A stretch of 64,000 nucleotides of DNA from Pterois miles (lineage: Eukaryota > Chordata > Actinopteri > Perciformes > Scorpaenidae): NCBI GenBank assembly GCA_947000775.1, contig CAMQGK010000144.1:8407001-8471000 (forward strand). Reading direction: 5' to 3'. The notes beneath the pieces are model-generated. The model was given only the letters and a program-made list of their open reading frames with translations. It made no database searches and was not told the origin of the DNA. The position numbers and the translations under genes were made by a program. Of the stretch, positions 1 to 14,818 are shown piece by piece (the first letter of the stretch is position 1; each line of letters opens with the position of its first letter).

Positions 1-144
1 CACATGCACAAATACAGAGTAATCAGATTAAGACAATGTTTTTATGTAACTGAGTTTGATCAGGTTGTCTGAGAAATTTGAATTAGTATGTGCTTGTTAT
101 TATAAATTTAGAAGATGTATTTGTGTATCATGATATCTCGATAT
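1..144. other. Non-coding flank
   Basis: AT-rich sequence with no supported gene or repeat. Confidence 0.5.
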
Positions 145-392
145 ATTTTCTCCGGGTTCTCTGGTTTCGTCCCACAGTCCAAAGACGTGCGGTTAATTGT
201 TGACTCTAAATTGCCCGTAGGTGTGAAAGTGTGTGTTAATGGTTGTCTCTATGTGCCCTGCGATGGACTGGCGACCTGTCCAGGGTGAATGCCGTCTTCG
301 CCCAGTGCCAGCTGGGATCGGCTCCAGTCCTCCCACGACCCCTAACGGGATAAGCTAAGTTTGCAGATGGATGGATGGACGGATGGATGGAG
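145..392 (+). repeat. Dispersed teleost SINE-like repeat, 5'-truncated
   Basis: The segment runs from a 'TTCTCCGGGTTCTCTGG' block through 'CCCACAGTCCAAAGACGTG', 'GACTCTAAATTGCCCGTAGG' and 'GATGGACTGGCGACCTGTCC' to a GGATGG-rich tail. The same blocks recur in this window at 53267 (same strand), 25150 and 29882 (opposite strand) and as a fragment at 36361, which shows a dispersed family. The promoter-like head seen in the other copies is missing here, as expected for 5' truncation of a retroposed copy. Confidence 0.8.
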
Positions 393-2757
393 ATGATAAA
401 TTATCAAGACGCTATGAATTATCACTCAACCCTATTATGAACCAACACATCTGCAAAAATAAGCGATTCTCACAATTTGTCAGCTCTAAAGAAGGATGAA
501 GGTGCCATTGAAAGTGCACTGGTAAACTGTCCATTCATGGCTGTTAGTGAAACAGGATTACCAACAGAAAGTGCATGCACTCAAAGCACAAAGTAAACAC
601 AAGCGGTTAATGTGGGGGCTTAGCCTGCAAGGTCACAGTGGGGACAGCAGGTTTCATGACTATTAGTTACACAAAATAAAAACATGGTTGGTACCTGAAT
701 GATCAAGGAACCAAAGTTTCATCAGAAAATTTGCCTTTTTACACCAACACTGTGGACAAGACAGCTGTTGTGTAGCAACCTGCCAAATGTTTGTATGTGA
801 CCGAGACAGTTAAGTCTCCCTTGAACTTGAACACAGACAGCACACGGTACAGATGGCAGACAACACATTAAGTACTTAAGACTGTCATCTAATAAGTCAA
901 TTTCAACGACTTCCACTCCATTTTGAGTTGTTTAACTTTGATAATTATATTTCATGTAATTATTTGATGAGCTATAAGGACCCAGATAAAACTACATTTC
1001 AAGGTAATAACCTACTCACCCATCAAGATGGACACTTTTCCAAAATGCTGTTGATCTATCTTTAGTGTGTAATTTGTTGTTCTTGATACAACAAAGTGCC
1101 TCTCAGTGGTTCAGGTGTTGGTTGTCTCAGTGTACCTGGAGATTAAGTGGAAGCTGCCACAGCTAGTGATGTAAAAACTGTATGTCGACCCACTTATATG
1201 TGTGGTGGATAAACACATGACTAAAAAACAATTTGCTATTCAACACCTGAAAAGCACAAAAGATACAGAGAGCAAGACGAGGACACACACACAGAACACT
1301 TTATAAAGAAATGGTTGGACAACATAACTTTCCCCACAGTTAGACAAAATGCTCTGCAAACCAAAATCCAACCAAATCTAAACCAATGTGCCTCCTGCAG
1401 ATATTTAACATTTCCACATAAGAAAGGAAAACGTGGCTGTTCACCTGTTGTCTTGAAGGTCCAGTTATTTTCAGAGCAAGTCCTTTTTCCAACACTGCAG
1501 TAAGACTCTGGACTGTGTGCCTGCTCCCGTTCCTGGTGTGCTGTCCGGCTGCAGCCTACTGGATTTAATTGACTAAGCCTCTCCATCCCTGACAAAGTCT
1601 CAGTTTGGCACTCCAAGGGTCACCTCAGTCAGCCGGTACACATTCCCGTACAACAGCACATTATCTCCATTTAAATAATGAAGACAAAGACAGATGATTA
1701 AAAAAATGTTCCATATAACCCTTCACAATTAGGATTATCTATTCCTTTTTTGCAAACCCACATAAAAAAACATCTGCTTTGTAGGAGCCAAAATTTGTAT
1801 TTAGCCTATGTTGTTTATGATTATTTGTTTAGGTTGTCTGTTTTTTGTTCACGTGGACATCAGGATTCACAAAAGTTAGGCTCTGATATTTTCTGTGTAC
1901 TTTATTTATTTCAGTGCTGTTATTGCTTGTTATTCTTGTCATTTATTAAACAACATAACCACATTTGGACCTCAGTATGGATTTTTATGGATTTGTGTCA
2001 GTTTAGAGCCCACTTAGCCTCTCAATGACTTTTTGATTGAGAGTAGTTGCTATAAACTTTATTTTTCATACTTCATGTTACACACCTAGAGCTGCAAACA
2101 AGCACCTGCTTCCTAATCTGTCTGCACTGGTTCAGGCCCAGTTGAAAGGCCACTGCAGCACTTCAGAGCTGCTGGGGGCCTCTGAGCTGCTCCAGAACAG
2201 ATGGATTTCAGGGAGTGTGTCTAACTTTGGCAGCGTTACCACAGACAACAGGTTTCAATCATTCACTAACCCATACAGTATATCTGAGCATCTTGAGGAT
2301 GTTGACTGCTGACCTGCATTTCGTAGTGAAGCATAGACACCACTGATCCAACAACGTTAGCGCACCAACCCCTTCAGGGAAAACCTGTAGGATGAGCAAA
2401 GACAGACATCTGATTAGCTGTGAAGGACAGAAATACTCAAGATAGCTATTAACTGTGTGTTAAATACATACTGGCTGTTAGCATTTGTTGACAAACTGCC
2501 AGTCATGTTGCTCACTTCAGAATAGGGGACAGCTGCTTACGAATCTACACACTAAAAGCCTAAAAAAATGTTTTTCTCATTGTACTTATTTGAAATAGTT
2601 CAGCCGACTTCACTGGCAGCTGACAACACATAAAAATAGGAAGATAATTCATTTTGGTCATAATTTAGTGTACCCTGGCTTATTTAGGATTTCAGAGGCT
2701 ATTCTGAATGAAACATTATACAGGAAACATAATTCAATGGTGTTAAAAATGAAAAAA
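393..2757. other. Gene-free intergenic stretch
   Basis: Only short ORFs below about 130 residues occur, with no recognisable domain, no signal peptide followed by a plausible product, and no paired splice sites around conserved-looking coding sequence. No transposon ends were recognised. Confidence 0.5.
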
Positions 2758-2765
2758 ATATATTT

Positions 2766-3108
2766 TAGGGCTGCAACTAACAATTATTAGCACTGTCTAT
2801 TAATCTGTTGATTATTGTCTTTATTAATTTATTAGTTGTTTGGTCTATAAAATGTGAAAAATGTCTATCAGTGTTTCTCAAAGCTCAAGATGACATCCTC
2901 AAATTGTTTTGGCCATAACTCAAAAGTATTCAGTTTACTGTCACAGAGGAGTAAAGAAACCAGAAAATATCCACATTTAAGAAGCTGGAATCAGAGAATT
3001 TAGACTCAACCTGATGACAAAATAGTTTAATAGTTTTTGGGATAGTTAATAGCTTAACTTAATAGTTGACAATAGTTCACAACTAATCGATTAATCATGA
3101 CAGCTCTG
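2766..3108 (+). mobile_element. hAT-type MITE with perfect 8-bp target duplication
   Basis: A 343-bp non-autonomous element begins TAGGGCTGCAACTAAC and ends with an imperfect inverse, GACAGCTCTG. The 8-bp ATATATTT is repeated directly on both sides (2758-2765 and 3109-3116), the duplication length made by hAT transposases. Internal blocks such as 'TAGTTGTTTGGTCTATAAAA' and 'TTTACTGTCACAGAGGAGTA' are shared with the element at 54874. It has no coding capacity. Confidence 0.85.
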
Positions 3109-3116
3109 ATATATTT

Positions 3117-5755
3117 GCCTCTTTCACGAACATTCATGCTGTAGGACCTCAGGGAAGGACATTTTGCAGCAGTGTGTGGGGAGAGGGAGGACAGCAGGGA
3201 GCTGAAGGGACTTAGCTGGTCCAGCTCTCACATGAGATGCACATTCAGGTGTACAGAGGCCACTAGGACAGAAGAAAATCTGCATGGTAAGAAAATGTTA
3301 ATTAAAACCCTCCATCCGGTGAAGCATCTTCAACCGCTCAAGTCGCCTCTTTCAACAGCTGGCAAACAACCTTGCAGAAACAATATGTAGAACTGCCAGC
3401 TAGCGTTCAAAATAGGTGACAGTTGTCCAAATTCAGAGCATTGGAGCTGTATCCCGTCCACTCCTCCAGAGTGACTGATATCAGCCAACGCTTTTGCAAT
3501 TTCACGGTTACCTTCTAGACACGACCGTGTTCGCCTCTGGGCAGCAGTGATCAAAATCACTTCACCAGCTGTGTCTCAAATACTTGCTGACTTAATGACA
3601 CGGATCACAGAGACATGTGCCGAGGCTTTCAGGTCCGCTGTAATTCAACATTAACGTTATCTCTGTTGATCCAGTTTGTTTGCTTGCTTCCATGGCTGCA
3701 GAAGGCTGTGTTTGGATGTTTCATAGATGTTGCAGTGGGATGTTGAAATGGTCAGTGGACGGGATCACACGAGCCGAAACAAACACAGACGTTCTGTACT
3801 GGACTAGAAATTTCAAAGGAGAACATGCTGGCTGTAGCGTTGTTGTTGGAGAGGCCAGCATCTCAATTTAGAGTATTTCCTTGATCTCTGATTAACATAT
3901 CATGGTGATTTTAGGATACATTACAGGTAATATATTACATACTGGTCCTTTAAGCTAGTATTTGTGACGTTTATATTGTTGGCTAACAGCTGGCAGTGCT
4001 TCATTACATTGACCCATACCCTCAGTTTATTATAGTAGCTGTGATTTAAACTAATCTAATTCGAATATTCAGATTATCCACTGTCTTGCTGTTATACTAC
4101 AGTATTTTAAAGGATGTGTGCACCTGCTGTTTTACATTCAGTTTCTTGAGGTGTTATAAAAGAACTCAAGTTTAAAACAGAACATCACAACCACTGACAC
4201 TTTAAAATGCATTTTAATCTTCTACATAACCCCATATTGATTGACTTCAGTCAATAGTAGTCATGAGATTCTGTGATCACATCCACAAATGAATGGAAAG
4301 CAATGGAAAACTTTTTAAAATATCCTAAAAAGTATAGATTGTTGGGAAAATGGTTAGAAGTGATGCATGTGTTGAGAAATTGGTTAAAAATACTTGTACT
4401 GCCCAGACAGTGCTAGAGAAGACAAAGAAAAAGTATGTGTAATAGCCATGTTTATTTCATGATACACTGCCTACATTATCATAAATAAACAGATTAAAAA
4501 TCCTTACCCACATAACCCCTGTCGTTTTTGTTCGTTGTGGGAGAGCTGCCTGGTTATGTATCGCTTGTGTTAAGTCAGCAAGGTTCAAATAAAGATACAG
4601 TATCACTTTCATGTTTTACATATTGCTTTCAAATGTTACCTTAAAATGTGCTATAAAAAATTGAACACGCCATTTTAGAAAAATATCAAAATAGAAACAA
4701 AGATGCCCCAGAAGTCATCCCACCCCAACATCACCTTCAGTGAATGCATCCTCTCTCCCAGCGTGTTAAAAGCCTTTCAAAGTAATAGACAGTCTCTTAA
4801 TTGTGGTAATTTGCTCAGGCAGAAGTAGTAAAGAGTCCCGAAGAGAATAAACTGATAAAATGTCCCAAAAGGATTAAATTTCTGTCTTCTTTGCATGTCT
4901 GGACACATGCAGTCAGTGAGGCGGGCTATGTGGGTGCACTGCAACAGCCAATCCTGCATATAGGACTGAAGGATCACAAATCTAATAAAAACAGAACAAA
5001 AAAGCACAACAGAGCACAAAAACCCAAAGCATGTAAACTCAAATGGGCACACTGGCAGGGCTGGAAAATCAATAATCTATGATCGAATACTCCAATTTTA
5101 GTCTTCTTAAAGAGGAATTGTTAAATAAGCAGTAGATAAACATTATAAAGCAGTTTCACTTAGATTTTTGTTTGTAAATTGATTGGGATTGATAAAAGAT
5201 CCCAAAAGTAAATTATCTTCCTCAATCCATTAACCTGAACATGGGCGGATTTTCCTCATGCAGTGACGCAACCTGATTACACCTTGTGTCTCCTCCCAGC
5301 ATGGATCACATTAAAAAGTTTGAGCTGAATCAACCTGAGCACCATAGAAATAATGAATCACTCTACCTAACTATAGCTACAGAGCAAATTTTGAAATTCA
5401 TACAGAAACACATGAAATAAACATTCTGGTATTAGTAGTAGCACTGCTTTGCGCTTGAAAACGGGAGGGCACTACGTGCTAACAGTGTCCAGGCACTTCA
5501 CCATCAGAAAAACACCTGGCACAGAGAGTTAGAAACTACAGTATGACCTTAAAAAACTACAACCATGCATGGATAAACTGGCCTCTCCATTCTGCACCTG
5601 TTTCTACATATAGGGGTTAAATACTCACAAAGACACAAACAATTCACAGATTAAAATCAACACTGAAATGAGTCTCTTCTGACTGCCACAAAACAGTGTT
5701 ATCCAGAAGCTACTGTTTCCTCTTGTGGTAGGAGGAAAGTCCAGACAGGAGAAAG
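3117..5755. other. Gene-free stretch upstream of the tmpo 3' end
   Basis: No supported gene. A short TACTGGTCCTTTAA motif near 3940 resembles the terminal motif of the AAAGG(A/G)ACAGTGTGTA repeat family, so part of 3.1-3.95 kb may be an old repeat. The remainder is unclassified AT-rich sequence in which the minus-strand tmpo 3'UTR could extend. Confidence 0.4.
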
Positions 5756-5761
5756 TTTATT
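5756..5761 (-). other. tmpo: Candidate polyadenylation signal of tmpo
   Basis: TTTATT on the plus strand reads AATAAA on the minus strand, about 140 nt beyond the tmpo stop codon. It is the nearest canonical signal; a longer 3'UTR using more distal signals cannot be excluded. Confidence 0.45.
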
Positions 5762-5900
5762 GTTCCAATTAAATCTGCAACCTTTGTCCAACCATGTGGA
5801 TAAAGAGAAGAGGTAAGCCAAGTTTGCTGCTTCAGTTGTGGTGTGCTGTGGCAGGCGGCAGGGAGGTGGCGTGGGCATGGCGAGAGACTGCTGAGGGTCT

Positions 5901-9258
<3,358 letters not shown>

Positions 9259-9720
9259 GCTCAACTTTATTTCAGCTATGTTCAGCTTTCTTCTTGTTTT
9301 GCCGCTAACGGAAATTAGCTCGTTCACTCAACCGCTACAAACAACAACACCGGGAACGTGACCGAATAGCGCTGTTGTCAAACACGACTGGCGCCTAAAC
9401 GCCGCCAACTCAGCTAGCAGCGCAGAAGCGATTTACCCAAATAAATGCCCCGTTTTGCTTCTTAGCCCGGGAGATAAAATATTCACAGGCAGCTTTGATT
9501 TTTCGCAAACAGATGCGAGCGTGTGCTACAAACGAAACCGATGCGAACAATCAAAATTAACTCGCTGAAATGTGATTGAATTAGCTTAGCTTCAAACCGG
9601 TCCACTTGCTTCTGTCTCTCCGCGGTCACAACAGGGCCAAAGAGCAAAAAGCCCCGCTATTGGCTGGAAGACCTCAGTAAACTGCGCTCTGATTGGCTAG
9701 CTATGAATGGAACGCTTGAA
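9259..9720 (-). promoter_or_regulatory. tmpo: tmpo 5' leader and promoter region
   Basis: This stretch is visibly richer in CG dinucleotides than its surroundings and lies directly upstream of the tmpo start. It contains a TGGCGCC block at 9389-9395 and, further upstream, a CHR-like hexamer and two CCAAT boxes (separate entry). There is no clear TATA box, as expected for a CpG-type promoter. The exact transcription start cannot be placed. Confidence 0.65.
9591..9696 (-). promoter_or_regulatory. tmpo: Paired CCAAT boxes and CHR-like element
   Basis: On the minus strand CCAAT occurs at 9692-9696 and 9659-9663, 33 bp apart in the same orientation. TTTGAA follows at 9591-9596, about 63 bp closer to the gene. 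NF-Y-bound CCAAT boxes spaced about 31-33 bp, upstream of a CHR (TTTGAA), are typical of G2/M genes controlled by DREAM/B-MYB-MuvB. That this pair works this way in tmpo is inference. Confidence 0.5.
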
Positions 9721-10614
9721 CGGCAGGCCGTGTGTTTCAGAGAAAGGCTTCACATTAACACTGGCGACCATATTCTCGCTATTGTTGAATTAACTCGCGT
9801 TATTAACCTTATTGAATTAATAACCAGACAAATGCAAGTTTTAATTATGAGCTGAGTCGCAGTGCGTGATGAGATAGCAATATGATGGCGATTTAATAGC
9901 AGTGGCTGCTGCTGCTCGCGTTTATACACAGGCAGTGTCAGTCTGTAGCTTGTTTGTAGCATTAATTAATAACGGATAGCAGTTAATAACAATACTGTGT
10001 CACCAGTGGTTTTCATTTTACCACACATAATGGAGCAGTGAGTGAATATTAAGCCATTTAGATGAAGGCTGACTCTGTAACAGAAGAGGGCAGCATAGGC
10101 CACGTTATTCAAAAGAAACAAGTCTTATTTTAGCTTTCATGTTATTTAATATCAAGCCAGCAAGCAAGCAAACCTAAAGTTATATAGCTACGCACGGTTT
10201 TTATAGAGAGAGGAAACACACACACACACACACAGAGGAGAAATGTGTGTGCAACCTAGGAAACAAAATGTATAGAGAGAAAGACAAAGAAAATGATGTT
10301 TTAAAGAGATGTGCAGTGATTTGGCTTTTCTGAGACTTTGGCAACAACAGCATGAGCACGATCACCATTCGTTTTCAACCTTGAACTGGGAACAGCTAGA
10401 TGTGTCTGCACAGAAGTGGCCAGACACTATTAGACTGTCCTGTATATGTCAAGAGTAAAATTATAAAATCAAGGGGAACACAACACAGCAAAAGGTGACA
10501 AAATAACCACTTTTGTCTGTTTTATATTATTGCAAATTGAATATCTTTCGGTTTCAGACTATTTTTGGACAAAACAAGACATCTGAAGATGTCAACTTGG
10601 GCATTTTTAGTATT
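9721..10614. other. Gene-free stretch
   Basis: AT-rich sequence with a short CA tract near 10214-10232 and no supported gene. No divergent gene could be found opposite the tmpo promoter. Confidence 0.45.
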
Positions 10615-10843
10615 ATATATCTATCTATCTATCTATCTATCTATATATATATATACATGTCTATCTATCTATCTATCCATCTATCTCTCTGTCTATCTAT
10701 CTATCTCTCTATCACAAGATAGATAGATAGACAGAGAGATAGATGGATAGATAGATAGATAGACATGTATATATATATATGTCTATCTATCTATCTATCT
10801 CTCTGTCTATCTATCTATCTCTCTATAGAGAGATAGATAGATA
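10615..10843. repeat. TCTA/GATA tetranucleotide array with a perfect 64-bp inverted repeat
   Basis: The array is built from CTAT/GATA units with CTCTCTGT and ATATAT interruptions. Bases 10643-10706 are the exact reverse complement of 10717-10780, with a 10-base loop. A second, loop-free perfect palindrome of 36 bp spans 10808-10843, centred between 10825 and 10826. Bases 10782-10825 also repeat the left arm directly. Confidence 0.95.
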
Positions 10844-12618
10844 TATCTGAGATACTCTATACAGATACTCTATTCATTTTAATGTAATCATATCATTTTT
10901 TGTATAATGTTTGTAAAGTTATGACTCCTGGTCCTCCTTGGTTCTGTACTAGGTTTGTTGTGGTGGTCGTTATTACATGGTGGTCAGGCACACACTGATT
11001 ACATTACATACCCACCGCCCCGCCCCCACTGTCTTTTTTTTTTTTTTTTTTTTTTTTTACAGAAATAAAACCCATTTAGTTTATTTTGGTGTCTCAGCAC
11101 TGTGTTATTAATACAAAGTCAGAGGATACTACGGTCTGTCAGTGAATGCGTCTCAGCTCAGAGTAGCAGGAGTCAGTTTCACACACAGAACAAGAGAGAG
11201 CTGACAGACAAGATGACGCGACTCCAAAAACAAAAGCAATATGTCAGATATAAACCCAATACTACAATGGATCCATAACGTTAATGAGGCCATTGCTGTG
11301 CAGAGGACAGAGCGGTCACAGCTGGTGTGTGCCGCGGAGCGTCGCTGGGTCGAAACCTGCAGCCTCACAGCGAAGCTGGACTGGAGAGGCCAGACACAAC
11401 CACGCGCTGCACATATTGACTGCCATCTTTTCTTGTCAAATGTCCGGTGTAATTGGCAACAACGGTGTTGTCACAAGTTTATCAACCAGTGGGAAAATTT
11501 CCTCATCATCACATCCCTATCTGTACATATTCAGAACTAGGCATACTGTATGTAGCTGTTGCCGGAAACCTCAATGAAAAACTAATAATTGACAGATCAA
11601 TCAATAATGGAAATAAATGCAAGTTGTAGCCCTACACAGACACAGACATGTTAGTGTTTGACCACCTCCTGTCTGTCATACTGGTCTCTAACTCTGCGGT
11701 GAGGCCTCCCCCCTCCCACTGTGGGGACAGTGGTTTGAGGTGGCACTGTGTGGCTCCCCACCTGTCCTTCAGACCTGCCTCTTTGGGGCTCTCTGGGATG
11801 CTGCTGCTGAAACCAAGCAATTGATCCCTACCTCAGCTCCAAACCACACTAAAATACAGCACTTCAAGTGTAGTTCAGCTTTTCCATAGTGCATTTGCCA
11901 ATGGAGTGCAAGCATAAAAAATGTTGAGCCCTTGAGAAACACCTCTTAAGCTTTCTTTGTATGTAATTTATACAGAAAATAAGGCATGGGCCAAGAATCA
12001 TAGCAAGTGCCTCTTTAAGCATAACAGTCATGGCCTCTGAAAAATGATCAAAGCCCGCTCTTTAATCGTAAACATTCACATTTTCAGAATGAGTTCATTT
12101 AAAATGGAGCTGCTCCATTCAATGTCCAACAGTCACTATAATCGACGACATTTCTTGACAGATGATTGTAAAATAAATCAAGAGAACAAATGAAACAACT
12201 GGCAAAGACACAATGCAATTCATGGGAAAAAAGACAGCACATCTCAAACTAAAACATCCATGTCCCAAAAGTGGATTTCTGATCACTTACAAAAATGTTG
12301 AACACAGACTCCTCGGTCGAGTTTATTTTGGATTTTAAACATTTCTAAATCCCAATTGAGCCAACCACAGAAGTAGCTTAGGAAAAGTCAACCTTTACCA
12401 CCCAGAGGATGTCTGATCCAATTCCACTGACACGACAAAACACATACTTCGTTATACCTAGTTATGACATTTCAGCACAACGTGTGATCACAGCCCTTGT
12501 CACCTCATGGGCGCAGATCTGTTGCTTGGTCCAGATTTACATAAAAACTAAACAGTCGGCTGTTTTTCTTTTAGAAATTCTTTAAAAAAAGTATATTTTG
12601 TTTGACAAAATTCACATT
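10844..12618. other. Gene-free stretch with a T tract
   Basis: A run of about 25 T lies at about 11034-11059. ORFs of up to about 100 codons at 11.2-11.6 kb have no recognisable domain and overlap on both strands. No gene is supported. Confidence 0.45.
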
Positions 12619-13517
12619 TAAAGGAACAGTGTGCAATATTTCAGGAGGTCTATTAGAAATGGAATATAATATTCATAACTGTGTTTTCACTAGTGTATAA
12701 TCACCTGAAACTACGAAATGTGTTTTCGTTAGCTTAGAATGAGCCCTTCGTATCTATACAGGGAGCAGGTCCTCTTCAAGGGGTCCACCATGTTGCTCAA
12801 ACAAAACACTGGCCCTAGAGAGGTCCTTCACATATTTACATTACCTGAAGGCCATCGCTGTTCTCCGACATGCTTGTGAAACTGTGGTTATGTTAGCCGA
12901 TGGACGTATAAAGAGAACTGGATAAAGCGTTGGAGGCGGGTTCCCGTTCATTCCTATGAGAGTTGCTCAGTGAAGTATGAAGCTAAAATGGCTTGGCTGT
13001 CGAGTGATAAAGTACCCAGTGATCTTCCACCTGCATTGTGCCCATAGAGCAGACACAGTAGCATTTCCTTTAACTCCACCACCCAGCCCTTGCTCTAGCG
13101 TAATGATTTAAATAAACGCTATTGATGTGTTCATACTGGGAAGCTGATTTACCTAAAAAAATGCTCCACTGAGTTACAGATGCCTCTTTTCCAATGTAAG
13201 TCTATGGGACATGGAAGTTGTAGTACCACCGTTTGGCCACTACAAAACTTGCTTCGCAGCCCAGCGCTCTTCCCGAGGGCTTGTACGAGCCACAGAATGT
13301 AAAAACCGTGATACCATCAGCCACTGTCCGACTGCTGCTGCTCCTAAACTGGTGTTATTGTGGTAAGGATGACCTCTGAGCGAGGTGAACAGCGTTACCA
13401 CGGTTGGCTCATGTTACCGCAGCCTTGGAAGGGAGGAGTGAGCAGAGGGGTACTCAGTTTGTTGCAATCTGCAACCACATCACTAGATGGCACAAAATTC
13501 TACACACTGTCCCTTTA
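12619..13517 (+). mobile_element. MITE with AAAGGAACAGTGTG ends, carrying a nested insertion
   Basis: The start TAAAGGAACAGTGTGCAA and the end CTACACACTGTCCCTTTAG are imperfect inverted repeats. The inner sequence matches the 556-bp copy at 21585 but is longer, because about 375 bp of unrelated sequence (roughly 12900-13277) interrupts it between 'TGTGAAACTGTGGT' and the block that resumes near 13320. It is non-coding. Confidence 0.75.
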
Positions 13518-14609
13518 GGATTATTACATTACAGAGCATTTTGTTGTACCATCCAAAACTAAAAAAAGATAAGTTTTCCTGCACGAATGATGACAATCTC
13601 TAATCCTCAGAGGATGTATTACGCTGAGCCAAACTAATTAAGATCAAGTCCTGGGTAGTTTCCTGTGCATAAAGGAGGGTACGGTGCAGGCAGTGTCAGC
13701 AGTGTATTTCACAGGAGCTGAGCTTTGTGTGTCCTGGCCTAGGAACAGCCATCTAGTAATGCTCACACAGTATATTTTCATCTGTTGACAATCCAAACTG
13801 GACACACGCTTAGTTGTAGGCATTTCTGTCCGAAAGGAAAAATGAGACTCCCTCCTTGGTCCTTGTTGATGCACATTTGGCTACTCGCCTGTTTGTATCA
13901 TAAGTACTCCTCCATATATTTGCGTTACTATTATGATTTGGGCTTTTCCCGTTTTATTTGGCCATTGAGTACAGAGACACACTTGCTCATGTCCTCACTG
14001 AACTTAAGGCAAACATTACAGTGTGTGAACTTCCATGTAGTGAATGAGGAATTTCTATTAAGTCTCCACAGTGAGGCACCCATGGGATGCCGTGCTGGAT
14101 CACTGGGAGGAAAACTTAATGTATGCCATCCATCTCCTCAAAATGTAATGCACTGACATAAAAAGGATCAAGACAAATTTGATCTGTTAGAGCCACTGAA
14201 AGTGCCTCTTCTGCCACTGCAAATACCCTGCAAAGCTAAGGAGCTTCACTCATGTAGATCTTTAATCCACTTTAGGAGATCACAAACTGTCTGCATAGAT
14301 AAAGCTGCTACTAAAAAGCAGAAACAATAAACCTTTGGAGAAACGCAACCCAACGTCTTACTGCTGTGGCCAATCACATAATCGTCAATCCAGAGCTGTA
14401 CATCCCAGCCATGAGGAGACAAATGATGTTAACTGTTATGGTTAATGGGCCATTGAAGTGACTTGCAGAGACCTCCGCACAACCCTGTGGCGAATCGCCA
14501 CAATGCCTGATTTCACATGAATGCAGCCTAAGAGTGTGTCTGTGGGAAATGAGTGGTGAAGTAAGAGAGCGGCGGTGACGAGAGCGGGTAACATCTGCTC
14601 CAGCCCAAG
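13518..14609. other. Gene-free stretch
   Basis: A 123-codon ORF at 13785-14156 (+) has no recognised motif and no supporting splice or promoter context. I see no gene here. Confidence 0.45.
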
Positions 14610-14818
14610 CACAAAGTGTTTGGTTTGTCCATTTTGTGCAAGAAACATGGTGGTGCAACATCGCAAACTCTAGATACTGTATAAATGGCTCATTCTAATG
14701 TAACAAAAACACAACTCTTATTTTCAGGTGATTATATACTAAATAAAACATATTTATTAATATTATATTTCATTTATGCCAATAGATCCTCATAATTGTT
14801 ACACACTGTACCTTTAAA
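14610..14818 (-). mobile_element. Half copy of the ACAGTGTGTA MITE family
   Basis: Read on the minus strand it begins TAAAGGTACAGTGTGTAAC and continues through the block shared with the copies at 12619 and 21585, including the 'GACAAACCAAACACT' region. The distal half is missing. Confidence 0.65.

Noticed and set aside
9259..9327. Upstream in-frame ATG extending tmpo by 23 residues
   Set aside because: LAP2 proteins start at the conserved M-(A/P)-EFLEDPSVLTKDKL, and the ATG at 9258 has the stronger context. The extension has no counterpart in the family as I know it.
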